Assembly: GCF_000222685.1 (NCBI RefSeq)
Contig: NZ_AFWJ01000157.1
Location: forward strand, 1 to 56,504
Length of the DNA stretch: 56,504 nt
Reading direction: 5' to 3'
Source: Vibrio nigripulchritudo ATCC 27043
Lineage (GTDB): Bacteria > Pseudomonadota > Gammaproteobacteria > Enterobacterales > Vibrionaceae
In this document: piece after piece, positions 34,875 through 42,477 of the stretch
How the letters are laid out: the number at the start of each line of letters is the position of its first letter
Numbering within the stretch: the stretch's first letter is position 1
Position numbers and translations under genes: made by a program
Notes under the pieces: generated by a model
What the model was told of the DNA's origin: nothing
Databases searched by the model: none
The model's input: the letters and a program-made list of their open reading frames with translations, nothing else

Positions 34875-35303
34875 CTAGCTTCTCTGATTGAGCTGGACGT
34901 AAAGTTGATTGGAGTCTTTCCAGCCTGAGACCCGGTGCGGATTTGAGCCGACCGCTTTTTCAGACCAGAGGACAGATGGGATAGAAAGAGTAAAAAATAG
35001 GTAACTCGGCGGGCGATCTTCTCCGCCCAACTGAGCAATAAGTTCGTAATCTGGGGTGGGAACGACGCGTTCCTGTGCCCACGAGACAACACGAGAAGAA
35101 GCTATAAGCCCTTCGGGTATGCGCTTGGAGTGGGAATCAAAATCGCCAGATTGGCTAACCTCGATGGAAGAGGGAGATTCATCACCGAGTTGTATTTCAA
35201 TTTGATGGGACTGAGAGGGATAGCCAGAAACCTCCGCCTGTGCAAACGCGGATTGGCTAAAAGTCAGCAGTAGCGAAAACAGCAGGACTGCCAGAGTTCT
35301 CAT
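34875..35303 (-). CDS. vemP: VemP-like secretion-monitoring arrest peptide
   Basis: A 142-residue protein with a signal peptide (RTLAVLLFSLLLTFSQSAFA) and no folded-domain signature. The C-terminal end reads H-R-V-S-G-W-K-D-S-N-x-L-Y-V-x-L-N-Q (His123 to Gln140), matching the VemP arrest motif that I recall as HRISGWKETN-x-x-YV-x-LN, with stalling at a glutamine near the end (Gln156 in V. alginolyticus). VemP is translated, stalls when export is poor, and so opens the mRNA of downstream secD2. Position directly before secD, and length (159 residues in V. alginolyticus), fit. The 111-base spacer to secD carries the hairpins. Confidence 0.9.
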   Translation of the reverse strand: MRTLAVLLFSLLLTFSQSAFAQAEVSGYPSQSHQIEIQLGDESPSSIEVSQSGDFDSHSKRIPEGLIASSRVVSWAQERVVPTPDYELIAQLGGEDRPPSYLFFTLSIPSVLWSEKAVGSNPHRVSGWKDSNQLYVQLNQRS

Positions 35304-35421
35304 TAATATAAGTCGCTCATCAAATTGGTTGGGTCGATAGTATTCCTGAACGATTCTTCGGACAACTAAAAAAATCTAAATCTTACTTATCGATTTCTGG
35401 TGAATGTACTTTAACTCTCGA

Positions 35422-36072
35422 TCAGCGATTTGCTGTCGCCGCCAACGTGACGCCTGCACCAATAAATGTGGTGCCAAAAATACGGGATAATCGCCGAACA
35501 GGCACAGTTTTCGTTGAACGTCGCAAAAGCTTAGTGCCCCAGTAACCATAAGCGGTTAAACACAAAGCCGAACAGACAATCAAAGTGCCAACGAGCAGGG
35601 AAAACTGCGCGGCAAGAGGCTCACTCGGTGTAATAAATTGTGGAAACAGAGCGGTAGTAAAGACTATGGCTTTCGGGTTGGTGAGTGCCACCATAATGCC
35701 CTGAAAATACAGGTTAGATTTACGATACTGGTTAGGTGATTCAGAAGCATCAAAGTCAAACTGAATCCCATGTCTCCACATTTTCCAGCCCATGTACATC
35801 AAATACAAAGCGCCAATAAACTTGATCGCCAGGAATGCAGATGTAGAACTGAGGACTAAAGCACTGAGCCCCAATACCGAACACAGAGACATAATGAATA
35901 ATCCGCTGACGTTGCCAGCAATCGCCATGAGTGAGCGTTTAAATCCTTTACTTAATGAGTGAGTCATTACCAACAGAATGGCAGGACCGGGAGTAACGGT
36001 GGCAAGAAAGGCAATCGACAAAAACGCCAGCCAGTTTTCTAAAGACATAACACCTAAGATATTGAAATCCAT
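35422..36072 (-). CDS. LysE/RhtB-family amino-acid exporter
   Basis: 216 residues from ATG 36072, preceded by GAGGTAAG; the frame is open 8 codons further. The N-terminal signature FLATVTPGPAILLVMTHSLSKG and the later LTNPKAIVFTTALFPQFI are the family motifs, over six helices. It exports amino acids or derivatives; the substrate is unknown. It is single on the minus strand, with a divergent EamA transporter upstream. Confidence 0.92.
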   Translation of the reverse strand: MDFNILGVMSLENWLAFLSIAFLATVTPGPAILLVMTHSLSKGFKRSLMAIAGNVSGLFIMSLCSVLGLSALVLSSTSAFLAIKFIGALYLMYMGWKMWRHGIQFDFDASESPNQYRKSNLYFQGIMVALTNPKAIVFTTALFPQFITPSEPLAAQFSLLVGTLIVCSALCLTAYGYWGTKLLRRSTKTVPVRRLSRIFGTTFIGAGVTLAATANR

Positions 36073-36283
36073 TTCACTTACCTCACACAGAGACACGAAC
36101 CTTCATCATACTATCCTGCTTATTGATTTAATGTTAATTAGGGGCGAAATTTTGTTCGAAAGCGCCTTCCAAACCCCAAACCTGTGGGTAGGTTCGCCAT
36201 TATCGGAACTGCAATAACATTTGTAATTGTCTTTTCTATCAACCTAATACAGAGTGTGATTTCTAAATGAAAAGGAGTAATCA

Positions 36284-37168
36284 ATGACAGCAGCAAGCTT
36301 TTTTCGATTGGTATGTCTGGCCGCCATTTGGGGCGCGTCATTCCTTTTTATGCGGATCGCTGCCCACAGCTTTGGTCCTGCTTACCTGATCGAGTTTCGT
36401 GTGCTTTTTGCTGCCATTAGCCTGTTACTGGTGTCGCTGTTTCTTCGTCGTCGATTAGTTTTATTCAAATATCCGAAGCACTTTCTGATCATTGCATCAT
36501 TCAACACGGCTATGCCTTTTATGTTGTTTGCCTATGCCGCTCAGACCCTGAATGCGTCTACTCTGTCGATTCTAAATTCCACCGCCGTCATCTGGGGGGC
36601 AGTGATTGCCTATTTCTGGCATCGCACGCCTTTGTCGATGAAAGGGGCATTAGGCTTAGTGCTCGGTGTGATTGGTGTGGCAGTGTTAGTTGGGTGGGAT
36701 GCGGTGAAAATCGGTGAAGGTGCAACCCTACCTATTATTGCTGGAGTGATGGCTGCCTCTTGTTATGGCATTGCGACTAACTATGCAAAAAACGCCCCTA
36801 AAATATCGTCGTTCGATAACGCACACGGCAGCATGTGGGGAGCGGTTATTCTGGTGTTGCCCCTGTTACCCTGGCTTCCCATGCCGCAAACACCCACAAC
36901 GGTGGAATGGTCCTCTGTCGTAGTACTTGGGGTGTTATGCACTGGTCTGGCTTACCTTCTTTATTTCCGGCTGGTGGATGATATTGGTCCCGCCTCTACG
37001 TTATCAGTGACCTTCCTGATTCCTTTCTCCGGGATTCTATGGGGCAATCTGGTGCTGGATGAGCCAATTGGTTTCAATACTATGATTGGAACCCTACTGG
37101 TGGTCAGTGGCACTATGTTGGTTACAGGTTTCTCCCCCAAAAACGTTTTGCGCAGGAAATTAGCTTAA
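36284..37168 (+). CDS. EamA/DMT-family transporter
   Basis: A 294-residue, ten-helix membrane protein of the drug/metabolite transporter superfamily, with two EamA repeats: residues 1-140 with NTAMPFMLFAYAAQTLNAST, and 150-285 with LGVLCTGLAYLLYFRLVDD and the final FLIPFSGILWG. The strong site AAGGAG precedes the ATG. It probably exports small metabolites or amino acids. It is divergent from the LysE gene. Confidence 0.92.
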   Translation: MTAASFFRLVCLAAIWGASFLFMRIAAHSFGPAYLIEFRVLFAAISLLLVSLFLRRRLVLFKYPKHFLIIASFNTAMPFMLFAYAAQTLNASTLSILNSTAVIWGAVIAYFWHRTPLSMKGALGLVLGVIGVAVLVGWDAVKIGEGATLPIIAGVMAASCYGIATNYAKNAPKISSFDNAHGSMWGAVILVLPLLPWLPMPQTPTTVEWSSVVVLGVLCTGLAYLLYFRLVDDIGPASTLSVTFLIPFSGILWGNLVLDEPIGFNTMIGTLLVVSGTMLVTGFSPKNVLRRKLA

Positions 37169-37469
37169 AGCCCGGGTTTTTCCGCATTCTCTTGAATGGT
37201 TATTGTGATGTTTTCAATGAAACTCTTAGGATTACTAGCTGGTTAGAAGCTAAATCTCAGCAGGACTTTCTGGATGGGTTGGAATTTCTACCGATTTCAA
37301 TTCGAATATGTGCTTTAGCTAATGTAAGCAGTGAAAATGCCAATTTCCTATCACAATCTCTTTCTCTGAATGTAAGAAGAAAGTAAAAGCCTCCCTTGAA
37401 AACATGTGTTGTTACAATTATTTCTGTCTCACAAATGCGAAATAGAGATATTAGTCGACTATTAATGTG

Positions 37470-37484
37470 GTTTTGAGTCAAAAC
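37470..37484. promoter_or_regulatory. Perfect palindrome matching the MarR-type operators
   Basis: GTTTTGAGTCAAAAC has two 7-base arms around a central G. It matches the sites at 4001 and 4057 at 13 of 15 bases, including the GAGTC core. It lies 121 bases upstream of the EAL gene, so the same regulator may act here. Confidence 0.55.
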
Positions 37485-37524
37485 GGTTTGATTCGAGATC
37501 CCCTACTGCTTATGTTTGTATTCA

Positions 37525-37562
37525 AAGGCACTTGCGCATCACTGATCCGATCAGCGTGCCTT
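37525..37562 (+). promoter_or_regulatory. Structured leader hairpin before EAL gene
   Basis: AAGGCAC pairs with GTGCCTT across 24 bases, and the interior holds the palindrome CTGATCCGATCAG. It ends 43 bases before the EAL start. No T-run follows, so it is not a simple terminator. Confidence 0.5.
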
Positions 37563-37605
37563 AAAAAGGAATGAGTAGTAGTCCAAGCTGAAAGGTAGTT
37601 GCTAA

Positions 37606-38394
37606 ATGGGCATAGACGTAAAACAATCTGGTCACGATCTCTGTTTACGGAACCAAACTGGTTCTGTGCCTCTGCCCCCCCAAGACTTCTCCGGGCAAGA
37701 CAAAACCCGCTTTCAGTTTAAAAACGAAATCATCGTTAGCGAAAATAAGAAGTTACTTGCCAGCGAGTTGTTATTGTCGCAGGAAGACGCCTCTATCCAC
37801 ACTTCGTTTATGAAGGGAGAACTTGGAAAACGCCTTGCCAAAGATATTCTGGACCAGCAGCTTCACTTCCTTATTTCTGTCGATCCCGCTTCTTTCCCAT
37901 TTGAATGTCTATTCCTGAATGTTGAACGTCATGCCCTTGGCAATAAGAAGACCGTTAATCTACTGATAGCTGTGCACTCTCATTTGCGGAGCTATGGTAA
38001 GTCTCTGGTTATTGAGACCACTGAAAGACAATATTCAATTGAAAACAAAGACTACCTGTCTGGAATTGAAAAGCTGAAACAGGTTGGAGTCAAACTGGCT
38101 CTGGATGATTATCAGGTGGGTGATGACTTTCGGGACGACGAGCTCAGTGCTGGCTTTTACGATTACGTGAAAGTAGACAATCCCTTTTTTAATCTTGAAT
38201 CCGGACTCGCTGAACCTAATCAGAAGCTGGACATCATTCTTAGTCAGAAAGCCGCCAGCGACGCGAAGTGGATTGTGGAAAGGGTAGAAGATCAAGATTC
38301 GCTCAATCAATTGCTACCCTTTGCGTTTTGGGGATATCAGGGGTATCTCTTCAATCCGTTACAGGAACATTATCCTGAGTATTCTCTGTTTTAG
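37606..38394 (+). CDS. EAL-domain protein, divergent
   Basis: A 262-residue single-domain EAL-like protein. The signature EAL site reads ASELL, and the DDFG loop reads DDYQ. Yet residues at the usual catalytic positions appear kept: Glu in SELL, Asn in FLNVE, Glu in VIETTE, the Asp pair in LALDDYQ, Lys in YVKVDN, Glu in IVERVED and Gln in GYQGYLF. It may be an active c-di-GMP phosphodiesterase of low similarity or a c-di-GMP-binding remnant. No membrane or sensor domain is visible. ATG follows AAAGGTAG. It overlaps the convergent EamA gene by 44 bases at the 3' ends. Confidence 0.75.
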   Translation: MGIDVKQSGHDLCLRNQTGSVPLPPQDFSGQDKTRFQFKNEIIVSENKKLLASELLLSQEDASIHTSFMKGELGKRLAKDILDQQLHFLISVDPASFPFECLFLNVERHALGNKKTVNLLIAVHSHLRSYGKSLVIETTERQYSIENKDYLSGIEKLKQVGVKLALDDYQVGDDFRDDELSAGFYDYVKVDNPFFNLESGLAEPNQKLDIILSQKAASDAKWIVERVEDQDSLNQLLPFAFWGYQGYLFNPLQEHYPEYSLF

Positions 38395-39286
38395 CGGCTG
38401 GAGCTTTGATTCGACGTTTGGTTCGCCACAGGTTGATAAAGTTAGGCAGCAGTGAAGCGGCGATCATACCCATCATTAGTCCGATTTGAGCGGCACTGTA
38501 ACTTTCATTCATGAGCAATACTCCACCAGTGATACCCGCTACCGGGTTTGCGATTCCACTGAATGTGAACTCAACAACCGTCATCTTACGAATCAGCCAG
38601 ACATACATACCATACGCAAGTGCGGTATTCAGAAGCACTATCCATGTAATACCCGCCCAGTTTCGAATGCTGATGTCGTTACTTAGAACGGCTTGATAAG
38701 TGGTTGGATCAACCCAAAACTGAAGCCCGGTAACCAGCCCCAGAACTACCCCGCCAATAATGAGCTGCCAGCTCAGCACTCCCCACCAGTGCATGTTCTT
38801 AGACAAATTCTGAGTGAGCATGCTGCCAATAACAATACAGCAGATGGCACAGAACATGGCGACCAGTCCGACAACGCTGAGCGACAACTGGCTAGGATCA
38901 AATAAGAACCACGCAAATGCCACCAGAATTCCCCCGGATACCACCTGAACCATAGATGGTCGCTTTTTGAACCAAAGCCATTGAAAAATCATCGCAAAAA
39001 TAGGGACGGAGACCATACCAACACCGGAAATTGCTGCGGGTAGCGTTGCCGCCATCAGGAAGATCATCGCAAAGAAAGCGCCAATGTTAATCACGGACAA
39101 GATAAGTAGAGGTTGCCATTGATGTCTTGCAGGTATCACGGGTTTCAATGCGAAAAGCAGTAAGCCAGCAGGCAGCGCACGAACAAAACCCAGCAGCAGA
39201 GGTGGCCAGTCCGGAACGGTGTACTGGGTAACTGCGTAAGTGGTACCCCAAAAGAAAGCGGGGATCATGGCTAGGAATATATTCAT
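38351..39286 (-). CDS. EamA/DMT-family transporter
   Basis: A 311-residue ten-helix membrane protein with two EamA repeats, N-terminal MNIFLAMIPAFFWGTTYAVT and RALPAGLLLFAL, then a second half from about 150. Its last ~30 residues are charged (KAPAAKTENTQDN), as a cytoplasmic tail. The last 44 bases overlap the convergent EAL gene. The promoter region has two adjacent palindromes. No clear ribosome site. It probably exports small metabolites. Confidence 0.9.
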   Translation of the reverse strand: MNIFLAMIPAFFWGTTYAVTQYTVPDWPPLLLGFVRALPAGLLLFALKPVIPARHQWQPLLILSVINIGAFFAMIFLMAATLPAAISGVGMVSVPIFAMIFQWLWFKKRPSMVQVVSGGILVAFAWFLFDPSQLSLSVVGLVAMFCAICCIVIGSMLTQNLSKNMHWWGVLSWQLIIGGVVLGLVTGLQFWVDPTTYQAVLSNDISIRNWAGITWIVLLNTALAYGMYVWLIRKMTVVEFTFSGIANPVAGITGGVLLMNESYSAAQIGLMMGMIAASLLPNFINLWRTKRRIKAPAAKTENTQDNVPVTD

Positions 39287-39332
39287 GTTAACTATATCAA
39301 TGTGAAGATAATGGTGGCTAATGTACGCCTAT

Positions 39333-39367
39333 TTTACATTTATGTAAAGTATCTTCATATGAAGATA
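39333..39367. promoter_or_regulatory. Two adjacent palindromes in the EamA promoter region
   Basis: TTTACAT-TT-ATGTAAA (39333-39348) is followed after one base by the perfect 18-base palindrome TATCTTCATATGAAGATA (39350-39367). A half-site TGAAGATA recurs at 39302-39309 nearer the gene. They probably bind a dimeric repressor or activator of the transporter gene. Confidence 0.6.
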
Positions 39368-39562
39368 TATTTAATTTCAGAGAGGAATACAAAACCAGTA
39401 TCTGCAACTAAGCTTATTATTTGAGCTATATAAAAAGAAATATTAGTAACTATAAAGCCCTGTGACTTTCAGGTTTGATGGGGGCGTGACCGAGCGGTAG
39501 GTATGAAAAACGACAAGCGAAGCTGCTGATAAACGGAGAGAGCATGTGATTGGAGAAAGAGT

Positions 39563-41219
39563 GTGATTAAAGCGAAACAGCTCTATATGCCCGCCATTGC
39601 GATGACTGCATTGTTCGTCGGCTCGATTGCTGTGCTTCAGAAAGCCTTGTCAGAATCATACGTCAGCCTGATCACAAATGAACTACACATTGAGCTGGAT
39701 AGTATTATTTATGGGTTGTCGGTTTCCGTAGATTCCCCTTCTCATCAAGCCCTTGATGAATTTATTGAGAAAACGCCTTTTGCTCAGAAACGGCATGAGA
39801 TCAGCATTATTTCGGAGCAGGGTAAGCTGATTTTTGATACAGGATTATCCAAAGCCCAACTGATTCGCCAGCCTCCACAAAATAACCATCCAGAGTTTTC
39901 AAACGCACTGAAGCTGGGAGTAGGCAATGCGATGCGCTTCAGTGAAACCAAGGGGATCGAATATCTGCATGTCGCTAAACCTTTCGCCTTACGCGATTTT
40001 TATGGCGTCGCACGGATATCGGTTCCCATCGAATACATCAACTCAGCCATAGACAGGTTCATTACCTTCTTTTTCTTGGTCATGTGTACTGCGCTGGCGG
40101 TGATGCTGGTGATTACCTACCTAAACAACCGCCAGATAGTTCAACATCTGGCAAAAAAAGAAGACAGATACAAAGCACAGTATGCACAGCAGACTCGGGA
40201 AGTGGAGTTACTCAACCGCCTTGCCAGCCTGCTGGCGGCATGCAGTACCATCCATGAAGCGGAGCAGGTGGTGAAAGATCTGGCGCCTAAAAATACTTGG
40301 GGATGTTTTAGGGGCGGTTTCAATAATGCGTTCTTCAAGAAATTTGCTTGAAGTAAAACTGGTGTGGGGCGGTGACTGGATTGGCGATAACATCTACCCG
40401 CCGGATGATTGCTGGGCACTGCGTAAAGGGAAGAGTCATATGGCGAGAGACGATCTCGCTGCCATGCCCTGTAAGCACATGCCAAATGTAAATGATGAGC
40501 AAGTGCTCTGTATTCCTCTAATCGCGCACGGCAACACAGTGGGTATGATGCATCTGGCTTTTGGAGACGAAGAGGAGTGCCGGCGTCAGTACAACCTCTG
40601 CCGCACGGTCGCAGAACATATCGGATTGGCCATTGCGAACTTAGAACTACAGGAAGAACTTCGAAGACAGGCACTGAGAGATCCTCTGACTGGTCTGTTT
40701 AATCGCCGCTATATGGAAGATGCCATCGAGCAGGACATGAATGTTGCAAGCCGCAAGAAACAGAGTTTCTCGCTGCTTATGGTCGATATGGATCATTTCA
40801 AAATCTTCAACGACAATTTCGGGCACGATGCCGGAGATTTTGTGCTTAAGCAGCTCGCAGGCGTGTTGCTGAAAGCCACTCGGGAGCAGGACAAAGTGTG
40901 CCGGATTGGCGGAGAAGAAATCGCCATTTTACTGCCCGATACGTCACTGGAAGAGTCTATTCTTGCTGCCGATAACGTATGTAACGCCGTCAGAGACATC
41001 AACCCAAAACTTAATGGTCAAATGCTTGGAAAGGTGACGGTTTCGATCGGTATCGCAACCTACCCAGAATCATCCAATGGTGTGGAAGGGTTATTGAAAG
41101 ATGCCGATATTGCTTTGTATCAGGCAAAAGAGAACGGGCGGGATCAACATGTGCACAGCGGCTTAAAAACCACCGCTGTGCCCCTGAAAACGCTGCCTCG
41201 TGAGGCAAGTTCAGGGTAG
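39563..41219 (+). pseudogene. Diguanylate cyclase with periplasmic sensor, GAF and GGDEF, frameshifted
   Basis: The GTG frame from 39563 (ribosome site GGAG) and the frame from 40326 form one protein of about 550 residues. N-terminal part: TM helix 9-26, periplasmic sensor, second TM helix near 160-185, then the start of a GAF domain. The C-terminal part continues the GAF domain and then GGDEF: RDPLTGLFNRRYMED, DMDHFKIFNDNFGHDAGD, catalytic GGEEI, and an inhibitory I-site REQD five residues before it. The break is at about 40289-40293, a run of five A; one fewer gives ...APKILGDVLGAVSIMRSS, a smooth GAF sequence. It would make c-di-GMP at the membrane. Either a real mutation or a sequencing error. 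Confidence 0.85.
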
Positions 41220-41226
41220 AGAAAAC

Positions 41227-41976
41227 TTAGTTCAGAGCTTTGTCTACCGTTTCTTTAAGCTGAGCGTATGGAATAAAGCCCGGAACGATCTCATCGTTAA
41301 TGATGATTGCCGGAGTACCTCTCAGACCCAGTTCGCCGAAAGCCTGCATGTTTTTCGACACGATGCTTTGCTCTCGCTCACCTGTTTCCAAGTACTTTTC
41401 TGTTCCTGTGTCTTTAGCGATGCGATTGAGTGAGTCGGCATCGTGACGGGTTGGGTGAGCCACCAACTGGCGGTGAACTTCGGCAAATTTCTCTGGCTCT
41501 TTTTCCCACACTTTCAAAGCGTAGAAAGCAGAGTTGGTGTTGGTACCACTTGCAATCTGCTGCTGTAATGGCACGTAAACATTCACCACCTGCACATCTT
41601 TAACTTCAGTAAGTAACTTCGCCAGACCGATTTCCAACCGCTTACAATAAGGACAGTTGTAATCCGTGAAGTTGATGATGGTCAGTTTCGGATTGTCCGA
41701 ACCTGCTTTACTGTGTTCTGGCGCTTTAGTCAGCCATTCTCTTTGATCTTCTAATGCCTTTTCCGTGCGCTCCAACTGCGCAACGTAACCTTTCAGGCTC
41801 TGATTTAAGTCTGCAATGATTTGTGGATGACTGCGAAGAATAGAATCGATTTCCGCCAGTTGAACACTTTGCTCCGGTGTGAGCTGTTCTGAAGGTTTGA
41901 CGGCATCGGCGACACTTACGCTCACCATACTGAAGGCAAGGCCTATTCCGCCAAGCCACTTGGTTATTTGAGTCAT
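41227..41976 (-). CDS. scsC: ScsC-like thiol:disulfide oxidoreductase (DsbA/Com1-type)
   Basis: 249 residues from ATG 41976, preceded by AAGGAACC. A signal peptide ends near VSVADA. Residues 45-85 form a charged helix region (QLERTEKALEDQREWL), as in trimeric ScsC. The thioredoxin fold has the active site CPYC (DYNCPYCKRL) and cis-Pro RGTPAIIIND. ScsC is a periplasmic disulfide reductase or isomerase that keeps substrates reduced with ScsB, and is linked to copper tolerance. It follows scsD directly on the minus strand. Confidence 0.85.
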   Translation of the reverse strand: MTQITKWLGGIGLAFSMVSVSVADAVKPSEQLTPEQSVQLAEIDSILRSHPQIIADLNQSLKGYVAQLERTEKALEDQREWLTKAPEHSKAGSDNPKLTIINFTDYNCPYCKRLEIGLAKLLTEVKDVQVVNVYVPLQQQIASGTNTNSAFYALKVWEKEPEKFAEVHRQLVAHPTRHDADSLNRIAKDTGTEKYLETGEREQSIVSKNMQAFGELGLRGTPAIIINDEIVPGFIPYAQLKETVDKALN

Positions 41977-41987
41977 TTTCTGGTTCC

Positions 41988-42473
41988 TTATGCCAGCAAC
42001 AATCTGAGCCACAATCCCCATGGAGTTGAGAAACCTGTGGTCATTGAATGAATTTCACCATCTTTGACGATGGCAATAGTTGGGGTAACTTGAGCTCGCC
42101 AGTATTGATTAATGCTGCCTTTCAAGTCGTTGATTACTTTGAAGTCATAGTTTTTATGTGTCATGTATTCCTGAAGGCGTTCGTCTTCACCAGAAGCAAG
42201 CGCTATTGAGACCACTTCATAGTGACCGGAAAGCAAATCAATGGTTGGGCTGGTCAGGGTACACACGCCACACCAGGTCGCCCAGAAATAAACCAGAACA
42301 GGTTTTTCCTTGCTGAGCTCTTTTAAATCAACGTAGGTGCCATCTATGGTCATTCCCCGTGTTTCTGGCATGTCATAAAAGTCGACATGCTTGGTTCTCC
42401 ACCAATCCAGTAAGCCAGTAATAAGGACAATCAGTAACAGGTAGCCAGTGAGGTTTCTTATTATTTTAAACAT
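41988..42473 (-). CDS. scsD: ScsD-like membrane-anchored thioredoxin (TlpA-type)
   Basis: A 161-residue protein with an N-terminal membrane anchor (NLTGYLLLIVLITGLLDWWR) and a periplasmic thioredoxin domain: PVLVYFWATWCGVCTLTSP with active site CGVC, then VINDLKG and VTPTIAIVKDG. The C-terminal TGFSTPWGLWLRL matches the Salmonella ScsD end as I recall it. It starts 4 bases after the ScsB-like gene and works with it in periplasmic thiol reduction or copper stress. Confidence 0.88.
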   Translation of the reverse strand: MFKIIRNLTGYLLLIVLITGLLDWWRTKHVDFYDMPETRGMTIDGTYVDLKELSKEKPVLVYFWATWCGVCTLTSPTIDLLSGHYEVVSIALASGEDERLQEYMTHKNYDFKVINDLKGSINQYWRAQVTPTIAIVKDGEIHSMTTGFSTPWGLWLRLLLA

Positions 42474-42477
42474 TGGG

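Larger units (their letters stand above)
37169..37605. other. 437-base gene-free stretch before the EAL gene
   Basis: No convincing gene is seen: a 64-codon TTG frame at 37192 has no ribosome site or recognisable sequence. The region holds the operator-like palindrome at 37470-37484 and the structured hairpin at 37525-37562, both likely regulatory for the EAL gene at 37606. Confidence 0.6.

Noticed and set aside
37192-37386. 64-codon frame starting with TTG
   Set aside because: No ribosome site, no recognisable features, and it is followed at once by regulatory-looking repeats; likely chance.
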